This document shows positions 8,704 to 15,720 of a stretch of DNA of 44,267 nucleotides, piece after piece. The stretch is from Clostridia bacterium (GTDB lineage Bacteria; Bacillota; Clostridia; Oscillospirales; SIG627), in NCBI GenBank assembly GCA_017414535.1, contig JAFQMA010000002.1, positions 1 through 44,267 on the forward strand. Reading direction: 5' to 3'. Each line of letters begins with the position of its first letter. Position 1 is the stretch's first letter. A program made the position numbers and the translations under genes. The notes under the pieces were generated by a model. That model worked only from the letters and a program-made list of their open reading frames with translations, was not told the DNA's origin and did not search any database.

Positions 8704-9933
8704 TTACTTCTTTTCGTTCTTTGCCTTGACCTGAGCCTGAACGGAAATGGGAAGGCCCCACAGGTTGATAAAACCGGTGGCATCTGCCTGGTTGTAGACG
8801 TTGTCCTCCTCGAAGGTGGCGATCTCCTCGGAATAGAGGGACCAATCGCTCCAAGCGCCTGCCTTGATCATGTTGCCCTTGTAGAGCTTGATGCGGACCT
8901 TACCGGTCACGTGCTCCTGGGTCTTGGTAACGAAGGCGGAGAGAGCCTCACGCAGGGGGGTGTACCACTGGCCGTTGTAGAGCAGCTCGCCGAAGGTGAT
9001 GGAAAGCTCATCCTTCTTGTGCTTGGTCTGCTTGTCGAGGCAGAGGCTTTCCAGATAGTTGTGAGCAAAGTACAGGATGGCTCCGCCGGGGGTCTCGTAC
9101 ACGCCGCGGCACTTCATACCCACAAGACGGTTCTCCACGATATCCAGAAGGCCGATGCCGTTGGCTCCGCCGATGACGTTGAGCTTCAGGATGATCTCCT
9201 TGGCGCTCATCTTCTCACCGTTGAGGGCAACGGGGTGACCTGCCTCATACTCCAGCTCCACGTAGGTGGGAGCGTCGGGAGCCTGCATGGGAGAGATGCC
9301 CATTTCAAGGAAGCCGGGCTTATCGTACAGAGGCTCGTTACCGGTATCCTCCAGATCCAGACCCTCGTGAGACAGATGCCACATGTTCTTATCCTTGGAA
9401 TAATTGGTCTCGCGGTTGATCTTCAGGGGAACGTTGTGAGCCTCGGCATAGGCGATCTCCTCCTCGCGGCTCTTGATATCCCACTCACGCCAGGGAGCGA
9501 TAATGGCAAGCCGGGGAGCGAAGGCCTTGATGGCAAGCTCGAAGCGAACCTGATCGTTGCCCTTACCGGTGCAGCCGTGTGCGATGGCATCGGCGTTTTC
9601 CTTCAAAGCGATCTCGCAAAGGCGCTTTGCAATGATGGGACGGGCAAGAGCGGTACCCATGAGATACTCCTCATACTTGGCACCGGCCTGCACGGTGGGG
9701 ATGACCATTTCTTCTACGAATTCCTCGGTCAGATCCTCAATATAGATCTTGGAGGCACCGGTCTTGATGGCCTTTTCCTCCAGGCCGTCCAGCTCGTCTG
9801 CCTGACCGACGTTAGCGGCAACGCAGATGATTTCGGGATCGTTATAATTTTCCTTCAGCCACGGAATGATGATGGAAGTATCCAGGCCGCCGGAATAAGC
9901 CAAAACGATTTTTTTGATGTCACTTTTTTTCAT
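8704..9933 (-). CDS. argG: Argininosuccinate synthase
   Basis: A 409-residue enzyme that joins citrulline and aspartate using ATP, the penultimate step of arginine synthesis. [15 protein letters not shown] at residue 13 is the PP-loop of the N-type ATP pyrophosphatase fold. [14 protein letters not shown] and AIAPWREWD are hallmark ArgG segments, followed by VNGxK-type and EDTGNEP substrate-loop regions. The length is standard. The gene is monocistronic here: argH, its usual partner, is absent on both sides. The ATG has AAGGAGGATTTTACT before it. ARG-box-like repeats upstream suggest arginine control. Confidence 0.97.
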   Translation of the reverse strand: MKKSDIKKIVLAYSGGLDTSIIIPWLKENYNDPEIICVAANVGQADELDGLEEKAIKTGASKIYIEDLTEEFVEEMVIPTVQAGAKYEEYLMGTALARPIIAKRLCEIALKENADAIAHGCTGKGNDQVRFELAIKAFAPRLAIIAPWREWDIKSREEEIAYAEAHNVPLKINRETNYSKDKNMWHLSHEGLDLEDTGNEPLYDKPGFLEMGISPMQAPDAPTYVELEYEAGHPVALNGEKMSAKEIILKLNVIGGANGIGLLDIVENRLVGMKCRGVYETPGGAILYFAHNYLESLCLDKQTKHKKDELSITFGELLYNGQWYTPLREALSAFVTKTQEHVTGKVRIKLYKGNMIKAGAWSDWSLYSEEIATFEEDNVYNQADATGFINLWGLPISVQAQVKAKNEKK

Positions 9934-9948
9934 AGTAAAATCCTCCTT

Positions 9949-9963
9949 GGGACGCTTCGTCCC
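9949..9963 (-). other. Short hairpin next to the argG ribosome site
   Basis: GGGACG pairs with CGTCCC around CTT, directly upstream of the AAGGAGGA site of argG on the minus-strand mRNA. It may stabilise the 5' end or tune translation. Confidence 0.5.
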
Positions 9964-9976
9964 TCAACATGCCCCT

Positions 9977-10005
9977 ATCTTATCACAGCCCTTGGAAAAA
10001 TGCAA
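9977..10005 (-). promoter_or_regulatory. argG promoter with overlapping dyad
   Basis: On the minus strand TTGCAT (10005-10000) and TAAGAT (9982-9977) are spaced 17 nt. The -35 box is one arm of an inverted repeat AATGCAA / TTGCATT (9999-10005 and 10014-10020), a possible operator. Confidence 0.7.
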
Positions 10006-10043
10006 TACCCATTTTGCATTTTCGTGAAAATAAATCGTGAAAA

Positions 10044-10109
10044 ATTCATGAATAACCGAATAAATGCGAATTTTATTCAATAAATATTGAATATAACAGA
10101 ATAAAATTC
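10044..10109. promoter_or_regulatory. ARG-box-like operator cluster upstream of argG
   Basis: ATTCATGAAT at about 10044-10053, GAATTTTATTC at 10068-10078 and GAATAAAATTC at 10099-10109. The last two are exact reverse complements with centres 31 bp apart, about three helical turns. They resemble the ArgR/AhrC consensus TGAAT-W4-ATTCA but with a three- rather than four-base centre. ArgR binding is inferred. Confidence 0.5.
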
Positions 10110-10189
10110 AAATCTATTCTTTCGACCTGGCGAAAGCGGTCGGAGAGTATGCGAACGGGAGGCTTTTTAAAGTTTTTTGTGAATAAATG

Positions 10190-10218
10190 TTGACAATTCT
10201 ATGAATATGTAATATAAT
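10190..10218 (+). promoter_or_regulatory. Consensus promoter of the DUF898-like gene
   Basis: TTGACA at 10190-10195, a 17-nt spacer and TATAAT at 10213-10218 form a perfect sigma-A consensus. The ATG is 30 nt downstream with TTAGGAGGA before it. Confidence 0.92.
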
Positions 10219-10248
10219 AAGTCAAACTATTTTTAGGAGGACATAACC

Positions 10249-10626
10249 ATGGCTTTTTGTAAAAAATGCGGCAGCCCCCTGGACGAAAGTGCAGGCTTCT
10301 GCAACAACTGCGGTACTCCCGTGAAGGCTTCCACCTGGGACGGCACGGTGCTTGACACCTTTGTAAATTCTCTCATCGCCAGCCTGATCATTACCTTCAC
10401 CTGCGGCATCGCTGCTCCTTGGGCGATCTGCTATATGATGAAATTTATCATCGGTCACTTCGTGGTCGACGGCAAGCGTCTCCGCTTCGAAGGCAACGGC
10501 GCCCAGCTGTTCGGCAACTGGATCAAGTGGTTTCTGCTGATGGTCGTTACCTGCGGCATCTACAGCTTCTGGGTAGCTCCCAGACTGTATCAGTGGGTTG
10601 CAAGCCACACCCATTCCGAGGGCTAA
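10249..10626 (+). CDS. Zinc-ribbon membrane protein, DUF898-like
   Basis: A 125-residue protein. Residues 4-24 form a zinc ribbon with two CxxC knuckles (CKKCG and CNNCG). The rest contains two membrane segments separated by a loop, with the pattern TFTCGIAAPWAICYMMKF, a short GNGAQLFGNWIKW strand and TCGIYSFWVAPRLYQW. This repeat-like layout resembles DUF898 (YjgN-like) proteins. Function is unknown; small zinc-ribbon membrane proteins of this sort are common in gut Clostridia. It has its own consensus promoter and is followed by a hairpin and the DUF2752 gene, which may be co-expressed by read-through. Confidence 0.75.
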   Translation: MAFCKKCGSPLDESAGFCNNCGTPVKASTWDGTVLDTFVNSLIASLIITFTCGIAAPWAICYMMKFIIGHFVVDGKRLRFEGNGAQLFGNWIKWFLLMVVTCGIYSFWVAPRLYQWVASHTHSEG

Positions 10627-10633
10627 ACCATAG

Positions 10634-10665
10634 GGCGGCACGGCTTCGTGCCGCCTTCCTTTTTC
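10634..10665 (+). terminator. Terminator-like hairpin between the DUF898-like and DUF2752 genes
   Basis: GGCGGCACG pairs with CGTGCCGCC around GCTT, followed by TTCCTTTTTCC. The T tract occupies the place where a ribosome site for the next gene would be. Confidence 0.75.
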
Positions 10666-10667
10666 CT

Positions 10668-11075
10668 ATGAACAAAGAACAAAAAACGAGGCTTTCTTCC
10701 CTCCTGAAAAAAACGGGGCTCGTCCTTGGGATCGGGCTTGGCTACGCCGCCTTTGTCATGCTGACGGGTTGGGGCATCCCCTGCCTTTTCCACGAGTTGA
10801 CGGGACTTCTCTGCCCCGGCTGCGGCATTTCCCGTATGTTTTTATCCCTCCTGAGAGGAGACCTGATCCTTGCCGCCCGCTACAACCTTTTGGTGCTGGC
10901 TCTGTTGCCCTTCGGCGCCGCTCTGTTTCTCTACCGTTCCTTTTTATACGTTCGCCAAGGAGAAACACCCATGCGCACCTGGGAAAAGATCTTCTACTGC
11001 ATTGCCTTTCTGCTGTGTGCGGCCTTTACCTATTTAAGAAATGCGGATCTGATTCCCTTTTTGATGCTACCGTAA
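10668..11075 (+). CDS. DUF2752 family membrane protein
   Basis: A 135-residue protein with three predicted membrane segments. CLFHELTGLLCPGCGISRM at about residues 39-57 is the DUF2752 signature, in which the C-P-G-C-G motif begins a helix; the family also shows an xxYNLLVL segment, present here at about residue 71. The function is not known. DUF2752 genes are often found near TM2, DUF898 or zinc-ribbon membrane genes, as here. The ATG at 10668 has no recognisable Shine-Dalgarno site: the preceding bases are the T-rich tail of a hairpin. No other in-frame start is available that does not lie inside the upstream gene, so the start is likely but translation may be weak. Confidence 0.8.
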   Translation: MNKEQKTRLSSLLKKTGLVLGIGLGYAAFVMLTGWGIPCLFHELTGLLCPGCGISRMFLSLLRGDLILAARYNLLVLALLPFGAALFLYRSFLYVRQGETPMRTWEKIFYCIAFLLCAAFTYLRNADLIPFLMLP

Positions 11076-11108
11076 AAAAAGTCGCCTGTAAACCAAGCGA
11101 CTTTTTTT
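11074..11108. terminator. Bidirectional terminator between DUF2752 and copA
   Basis: GTCGC at 11081-11085 pairs with GCGAC at 11097-11101, extended by A7 and T7 on the outside, giving a strong signal in both directions between convergent genes. Confidence 0.85.
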
Positions 11109-11112
11109 CTTT

Positions 11113-13554
11113 TTATCCGATCTTGTAACCCTCTTTTTCAATGACCTCAAAGAGTACGCGATCCTCCACCTCTTCATTGAGCAGGATCTGCACCTTACCC
11201 GTTTGATGGGAGGGGGTAGCCTCCTTCACCTGAGGCAGGGCCTCCAACGCTTTTTTTACGTGTGCCTCGCAGTGAGGACACATCATACCCGTGACGGAAA
11301 TGATCTTTTCCATGGTCTTCTCCTTTACTTTCTTTTTATTCTTTTTTATCTCCCAGGAATGGAAGGATAAACGCAGTGCATTGGTCACCACCACGAAGCT
11401 GGAAAGGCTCATGGCGGCGGCACCGAACATGGGGGAAAGGCTCCAGCCCAAAAGGGGCGTAAAGACCCCTGCCGCCAGCGGAATGCCGACGATATTGTAG
11501 CAGAGCGCCCAAAAGAGGTTTTGCTTGATATTGCGCAGGGTCGCACGGGACAGCGCCATCAGACGGGGTACGGACACAAGGCTTTCCGTCATAACCACCA
11601 CCTCTGCCGCATCCACGGCGATATCCACACCGCCGCCAACGGCAATGCCCACGGTGGCGGCCGTCAAAGCGGGAGCATCGTTGATGCCGTCTCCCACCAT
11701 GCAAACGCCGCCCTCGGCACGGTAGCCATCAAGAAGGGCCGCCTTTTCCTCGGGCAATACTCCTGCGTGGACTCGGTCGATCCCCAAGGGCTCGGCAACG
11801 GCACGGGCGGCGGCAGGAGAATCTCCGCTGATCATGATCACCTGAACACCCATGTCCTTCAACTCAGCTACGGCCTCGGCCGCATCCTCCTTGGCATGAT
11901 CCTGCAGAGCAATAAGCCCCACGGCCTCGCCATCCAGTGCAAAATACACCACGGTCCTTCCCTCGGCCGCAAGGCTCTCCCCTTTATCCGTTAAGGCGGG
12001 AGGCAAGGGACAGAACTCCTCCAAAAGGGCGCGCTTTCCGCCTGCGGCAGGCTTGCCCTCAAAGCGGGCGGTAATGCCGAAGCCCGCGCGGGTCACGTGA
12101 TCCTCTGCCTCGGGAAATTCGATGCCGCGTGCCCTCGCCTCCTCCGTAATGGCCAAGGCTATGGGATGCAGGCTCTTTTCCTCCAGCGCGGCGGCCAGGC
12201 GAAAAAGCTCCGTCTCTTCTCTTCCCTCGGCGGGACAGAGCGAGCTTACCTTCATTTTACCCGTAGTCAGGGTTCCCGTTTTATCAAAGGCCACGGTGCG
12301 GGCCCGTCCTACCTCCTCCAGGGCGGTAGCACTTTTAAAGAGAACGCCTCGCTCGGCGGCATAGGTAGTACCCACCAGAATAGACACGGGGGTGGCAAGA
12401 CCCAAGGCGCAGGGACAGCTGACCACCAAAACGGTCACGCCGCGGGTGACGGCTACGGCCAAGGGCGCATCCAAAAGCAGGTGCACCAGCGCCGTCAGGA
12501 GAGCAATCCCCATGACCGTGGGCACGAAAATGCGGGAAACGCGGTCACCCAGTCGTGAAATGGGTGCCTTAGAGGCGGCGGAGCGGGTGACGGCATCGAT
12601 AATGCGGCTGAGCGCCGTTTCGTTTTTGGGCTTCGTAACACGGAACAAAAGCTTTCCCGTCAAGGATACGGTACCGGCATAGACCGTCTCTCCTGCCGCC
12701 TTATCCACGGGAACGCTCTCTCCCGTCAGGGCGGATTCATCGGCGGCGCCCTCACCCTCCGTAACGGTGCCGTCGGCGGGGAAGCGTTCCCCTGCGTAGA
12801 CAGCGCAGAGATCGTCGATCCTCAGGGCATCGGCGGGAACGGTAAGCTCCTCCCCCTCCCTCACCACGCGAGCGGTGGCAGGAGCCAGAGCCTCCAGCCC
12901 CTTCAGGGCGGAGGTGCTTTTTCCCTTGGCGTGAGCCTCCAGCATTTTGCCAATGGTAATAAACACCAAAATCATGGCGGCGGATTCGAAATAGAAGTCG
13001 TGGAGGAGCTCGTGCATCTCTTCCGCGGGCTTGAACGGCATCAGGCAGAGGCAGACAAGGCTATACAGATAGGAAACGCCCGAGCCCATGGCCACCAGCG
13101 TATCCATATTGGCGCCGCCGTGAAAAAGGGCGCGAAAGCCGCCGATAAAAAAGCGGCGATGCAGGATCAGTACGGCCGTGCTGAGAAGCCACTGACAGAT
13201 GCCGTTCACAAGAGGCGGGATCGCCCTCATAAAGGAAAGGCCAAGCATAGGTCCCATGGAAAAGCACATAAGAACGGCCAGGATCACAAGAGACAGAATA
13301 AAGGGGAGCTTCAGTCCTCTTTCTTTTTTCTCCTCGGTCTTCGGGGCCTCTGCCTCCGGAAGGATACCGTAGCCCGCGCGAGTGACGGCCTCCATGAGCT
13401 CCTTTTCGTCAAAATCGCCTTGCACCGTAAGTCCCCCCGTCAATAGGCTGACGGCGGCACCGTTCACCCCCGCCACGGAGGCGGCGGCACGCTCCACGCG
13501 CGCACTGCAGGCACTGCAGGTCATACCGTTGACACGAAAATACATTTCTTTCAT
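11113..13554 (-). CDS. copA: Copper-exporting P1B-type ATPase with HMA domains at both ends
   Basis: An 813-residue heavy-metal ATPase that pumps Cu(I) out of the cell. Residues 1-70 are an HMA domain with GMTCSAC (Cys13, Cys16). Membrane helices follow, then the A domain with GESVPVDK, the CPC transport motif in SCPCALGLATPV, the phosphorylation motif DKTGTLT, the HP dipeptide in SLHPIALA, and GDGINDAPAL of the hinge. The catalytic core ends near VVVTNALRLSF. A Lys-rich linker then leads into a second HMA domain at residues 748-813 with GMMCPHCEAH, closely resembling CopZ. It overlaps csoR by 4 nt (ATGA), so both form one copper-controlled operon. The fused tail looks like a former separate copZ gene: it still has its own ATG and ribosome site. 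Confidence 0.95.
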   Translation of the reverse strand: MKEMYFRVNGMTCSACSARVERAAASVAGVNGAAVSLLTGGLTVQGDFDEKELMEAVTRAGYGILPEAEAPKTEEKKERGLKLPFILSLVILAVLMCFSMGPMLGLSFMRAIPPLVNGICQWLLSTAVLILHRRFFIGGFRALFHGGANMDTLVAMGSGVSYLYSLVCLCLMPFKPAEEMHELLHDFYFESAAMILVFITIGKMLEAHAKGKSTSALKGLEALAPATARVVREGEELTVPADALRIDDLCAVYAGERFPADGTVTEGEGAADESALTGESVPVDKAAGETVYAGTVSLTGKLLFRVTKPKNETALSRIIDAVTRSAASKAPISRLGDRVSRIFVPTVMGIALLTALVHLLLDAPLAVAVTRGVTVLVVSCPCALGLATPVSILVGTTYAAERGVLFKSATALEEVGRARTVAFDKTGTLTTGKMKVSSLCPAEGREETELFRLAAALEEKSLHPIALAITEEARARGIEFPEAEDHVTRAGFGITARFEGKPAAGGKRALLEEFCPLPPALTDKGESLAAEGRTVVYFALDGEAVGLIALQDHAKEDAAEAVAELKDMGVQVIMISGDSPAAARAVAEPLGIDRVHAGVLPEEKAALLDGYRAEGGVCMVGDGINDAPALTAATVGIAVGGGVDIAVDAAEVVVMTESLVSVPRLMALSRATLRNIKQNLFWALCYNIVGIPLAAGVFTPLLGWSLSPMFGAAAMSLSSFVVVTNALRLSFHSWEIKKNKKKVKEKTMEKIISVTGMMCPHCEAHVKKALEALPQVKEATPSHQTGKVQILLNEEVEDRVLFEVIEKEGYKIG
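11311..11325 (-). promoter_or_regulatory. Internal ribosome site and ATG for a stand-alone CopZ-like domain
   Basis: Within copA, AAGGAG (11325-11320 on the minus strand) lies 6 nt before an in-frame ATG at 11313-11311. Initiation there would make a 66-residue protein beginning MEKIISVTGMMCPHC, the size of free CopZ chaperones. Whether it is used is not shown by sequence alone. Confidence 0.5.
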
Positions 13555-13850
13555 TTCATCATTCCTCTCAAGGTCTGCACCAGCTCCTCGGCGGCCTCGG
13601 TCTTACCCTCGGCAAGATCGTGGCAAACACAGGTGCGGATATGCTCCTCCAAAAGAGAGCGGGAAAAGGAAGCGAGGCTGGCGCGGGCGGCCGAGGCCTG
13701 GGTGAGGATATCGGGGCAATAGGCCTCCTCCTCCACCATATTGGCTAGACCGCGGATCTGCCCCTCGATGCGGTGCAGATGGGAAAGAAGCCGTGCCGTT
13801 TCCTCGGGACTGCGCTTCTTTTTTCTTTTACAGTGACATATTTTTTCCAT
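13551..13850 (-). CDS. csoR: CsoR-family copper-sensing repressor
   Basis: A 99-residue all-helical repressor of the CsoR/RcnR family. The first helix has the family RIEGQIRGL signature at about residue 27. The copper ligands are visible: Cys in EEAYCPDILTQ, His in EEHIRTC and the Cys two residues after, giving the C-H-C set of true Cu(I) CsoR. An unusual Cys/His/Lys-rich N-terminus (residues 1-13, with CHCKRKKKR) precedes the core and might also bind metal or DNA. It overlaps the copA start by 4 nt and has AGGAGGAAC upstream. It should bind the palindrome at its own promoter and release it when copper rises. Confidence 0.95.
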   Translation of the reverse strand: MEKICHCKRKKKRSPEETARLLSHLHRIEGQIRGLANMVEEEAYCPDILTQASAARASLASFSRSLLEEHIRTCVCHDLAEGKTEAAEELVQTLRGMMK

Positions 13851-13860
13851 TGTTCCTCCT

Positions 13861-13877
13861 ATACCCCCACGGGGTAT
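13861..13877. promoter_or_regulatory. CsoR operator
   Basis: ATACCCCC-AC-GGGGTAT is a near-perfect dyad with the TACCCC/GGGGTA arms typical of CsoR sites. It lies immediately downstream of the -10 box of csoR-copA, well placed to block transcription. Confidence 0.85.
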
Positions 13878-13881
13878 TTAT

Positions 13882-13910
13882 ATTGTACAAAAAAATCGGG
13901 AGACTGTCAA
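13882..13910 (-). promoter_or_regulatory. csoR-copA promoter
   Basis: On the minus strand TTGACA (13910-13905) and TACAAT (13887-13882) are spaced by 17 nt. The -35 box lies inside the loop of the terminator of the upstream GNAT gene. Confidence 0.85.
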
Positions 13911-13919
13911 GCCTCCCGA
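13889..13919 (-). terminator. Terminator of the GNAT gene, enclosing the csoR -35 box
   Basis: On the minus strand TCGGGAG pairs with CTCCCGA across a 10-nt loop (13912-13903) and is followed by a T run (13895-13889). The loop contains TTGACA. Confidence 0.85.
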
Positions 13920-13924
13920 CAAGA

Positions 13925-14392
13925 TCAAAGGATCGTTTCCATGCCCACCTTCTGGGGGCGAAGTCCCATTTTTTCATAAAAGGCCATGGCGCTCCCGTTA
14001 CAGGCCCACACGTTGAGGGTCACGTTGAAGCAAGCGCTCCTTCGGGCAAAATCCACAACGTAGCGATAGAGGGCAGAGCCCACGCCCTTACCGCGGGTGC
14101 AGGCATCCACGCAAAGATCGTCGATATACAGGCTTTTGTGATCGCACAAAACGGGGTTGTCCTTCTTTTCCTCAAAGATGCAGAAGGCGTAGCCCAAAAG
14201 CTCCCCCTCCTCCACGGCAACGAATACGGGACGGGCATCGTCCTCAAAGATCTCAAAAAGCTCCTCATCGTTATATTTCTTTCCTGCGGCGCGGAACAGA
14301 TCGGGTCTGCCCTCGTGATGCACGCGAAGCACCTGCTCCAGGAGTCTGTTGACCCCTGCCAGATCCTCTTTTTTTGCTCTGCGAATCTCCAT
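13925..14392 (-). CDS. GNAT-family N-acetyltransferase
   Basis: A 155-residue acetyl-CoA-dependent acetyltransferase. The central strand and P-loop-like acetyl-CoA motif are visible as LYIDDLCVDACTRGKGVGSALYRYV in two parts (SLYIDDLCVD and RGKGVGSALYRY), followed by the C-terminal AMAFYEKMGLRP typical of this fold. The RRAKKEDLAGVNRLLEQV start is typical. It may act on a small amine, protein or antibiotic; nothing points to one substrate. The ATG at 14392 is preceded by AAGGAGGAAAAA. It starts 10 nt after ylmH and is probably co-transcribed with it. Confidence 0.9.
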   Translation of the reverse strand: MEIRRAKKEDLAGVNRLLEQVLRVHHEGRPDLFRAAGKKYNDEELFEIFEDDARPVFVAVEEGELLGYAFCIFEEKKDNPVLCDHKSLYIDDLCVDACTRGKGVGSALYRYVVDFARRSACFNVTLNVWACNGSAMAFYEKMGLRPQKVGMETIL

Positions 14393-14402
14393 TTTTTCCT
14401 CC

Positions 14403-15143
14403 TTATCGGTAAAGGCGCACCCGAATGCGACTCTTTCCGCTACGGGTACTGCCCGACTCCTCATCAAAATAAAAGCGGCCGTGTCCGCGCACGCTGACCC
14501 GCTCCCCCTCCTTCACAAAATAGGAGGCAGAGGTCTCCGTGCGGCCGAAGATGGTGACCCTTTCGTTTTCCACCAAGGCCTTGGCATCACTGCGGGACAG
14601 ATCGAACACGGCGCCAATCACCGCATCCAGCCGCAAAGAGGCACAGACCAGCACCTTTTCCTCCAGGCAGACCCCCGCTCCCTCGGGCAGGGAGGGAACG
14701 GTCCTCACCGTCACGTCCGTATGGCGCACGCGGTGGAGATTTTCCTCAACAAAGGGGGCAATGCTGTCCAAAACGAACTGATAGCCCACGTTTTCATGGA
14801 GGATCAGGTCCCCCAGCGTATCGCGGCAGATGCCGAGATTCATCAAAGCGCCGAGGAGATCGCGATGGGTGAGGCTATCCGCATATTTTTGCATTTTGGG
14901 ACGGATCTCCAAAAGGAGGATGGGCGCTTCGTAGGGGTAGCCCAGCTGCTCCTCCTCCCCGAACACGGCGAGCCTTCGCTCCGCCTCCTCAAAGCCGCCC
15001 ACAAAGCGGGGCTTTAATGGCAAGGGCAGGCGGGACAGAGCGGTCTGCTCCCCCTCGGTGAGAAAGCGGGTCTCCGTATAAATGCCGTAGGAGGCCGCGC
15101 GCTCGGACAAGTCCCGCGCACGCTTTTCCGTTTCCTTCTCCAT
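14403..15143 (-). CDS. ylmH: YlmH-like RNA-binding protein with S4 domain
   Basis: A 246-residue soluble protein of the YlmH family. The N-terminal ~75 residues match the YlmH leading domain, the middle contains the conserved HRDLLGALMNLGICRDTLGD stretch, and residues from about 180 form an S4 RNA-binding domain (LRLDAVIGAVFDLSRSDAKA, then VxVNxxxV-type strands). YlmH was recently linked to rescue of stalled or dissociated 50S subunits in Bacillus; here the role is inferred from the family. In Bacillus it sits in the ylm cell-division cluster, which is not present here. Start chosen at 15143 for its GGAGGTGA site. Confidence 0.88.
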   Translation of the reverse strand: MEKETEKRARDLSERAASYGIYTETRFLTEGEQTALSRLPLPLKPRFVGGFEEAERRLAVFGEEEQLGYPYEAPILLLEIRPKMQKYADSLTHRDLLGALMNLGICRDTLGDLILHENVGYQFVLDSIAPFVEENLHRVRHTDVTVRTVPSLPEGAGVCLEEKVLVCASLRLDAVIGAVFDLSRSDAKALVENERVTIFGRTETSASYFVKEGERVSVRGHGRFYFDEESGSTRSGKSRIRVRLYR

Positions 15144-15173
15144 ACCGTCACCTCCTGTGGTTCTGTTCTGTTT

Positions 15174-15203
15174 ATTATAGCAATCACCTCTGTTCCCCGT
15201 CAA
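15174..15203 (-). promoter_or_regulatory. ylmH-GNAT promoter
   Basis: Minus-strand TTGACG (15203-15198) and TATAAT (15179-15174) are separated by 18 nt. The -35 is one arm of a palindrome shared with the divergent promoter at 15212. Confidence 0.78.
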
Positions 15204-15211
15204 GAAAAAAC

Positions 15212-15240
15212 TTGACAAATATTGTGTTCTCCTCCATAAT
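15212..15240 (+). promoter_or_regulatory. Promoter of the GNAT-SGNH lipoprotein operon
   Basis: TTGACA at 15212-15217 and CATAAT at 15235-15240 with a 17-nt spacer. The sequence GTCAAG-AAAAAA-CTTGAC (15199-15216) makes the two divergent -35 boxes mirror images. Confidence 0.82.
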
Positions 15241-15275
15241 AAATAAGAAGAGAAAATGCAAAAAAAGGAGCCCTC

Positions 15276-15716
15276 ATGATCCGTCCCCTCTCCCCTGTCG
15301 ACCGCGAATTTTACCTTGCCATGACCGAGAACTTTTACGGCAGTGATGCCGTCATCGCCCCCATTCCCAAGGAATATGCGGAACGCACCTTTGCCCTTTT
15401 AATGGAGGGTAGCCCCTACGCCGAGGGCTACGTTCTGGAGCAGGACGGCAAGCGGGCAGGCTATGCACTCCTTGCCAAGACCTGGAGCCAGGAGGCGGGA
15501 GGGCTGACCGTTTGGCTGGAGGAGCTTTACGTTGTTCCCGAAGCAAGAGGCTGCGGGCTGGGCAAGGAATTTCTCCGTTTTTTGGAACAGAAATACGAGG
15601 GCACTGCCCGCCGCTTCCGCCTGGAGGTGGAGGAGGAAAACGAGGGTGCGGTGCGTCTTTACAAGGCCTTCGGCTTTGAATTTTTTCCATACGATCAAAT
15701 GAAAAAGGAGCTGTAA
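15276..15716 (+). CDS. GNAT-family N-acetyltransferase
   Basis: A 146-residue acetyltransferase with the usual order of elements: an N-terminal IRPLSPVDREFYLAM segment, LEELYVVPEARGCGLGKEF as the acetyl-CoA binding motif split over strand and loop, and EENEGAVRLYKAFGFEF near the end. The RLYKAFGF motif resembles general amine or amino-acid acetylases. No substrate can be assigned. AAGGAG precedes the ATG. The SGNH lipoprotein gene begins 4 nt after its stop, so they share a transcript, though a functional link is not evident. Confidence 0.88.
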   Translation: MIRPLSPVDREFYLAMTENFYGSDAVIAPIPKEYAERTFALLMEGSPYAEGYVLEQDGKRAGYALLAKTWSQEAGGLTVWLEELYVVPEARGCGLGKEFLRFLEQKYEGTARRFRLEVEEENEGAVRLYKAFGFEFFPYDQMKKEL

Positions 15717-15720
15717 GATC

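Noticed and set aside
11113..13554. Frameshift or assembly error joining copA and copZ
   Set aside because: The frame is continuous with no disrupted codons, and similar C-terminal HMA fusions are known in gut Clostridia, so a real fusion is more likely.
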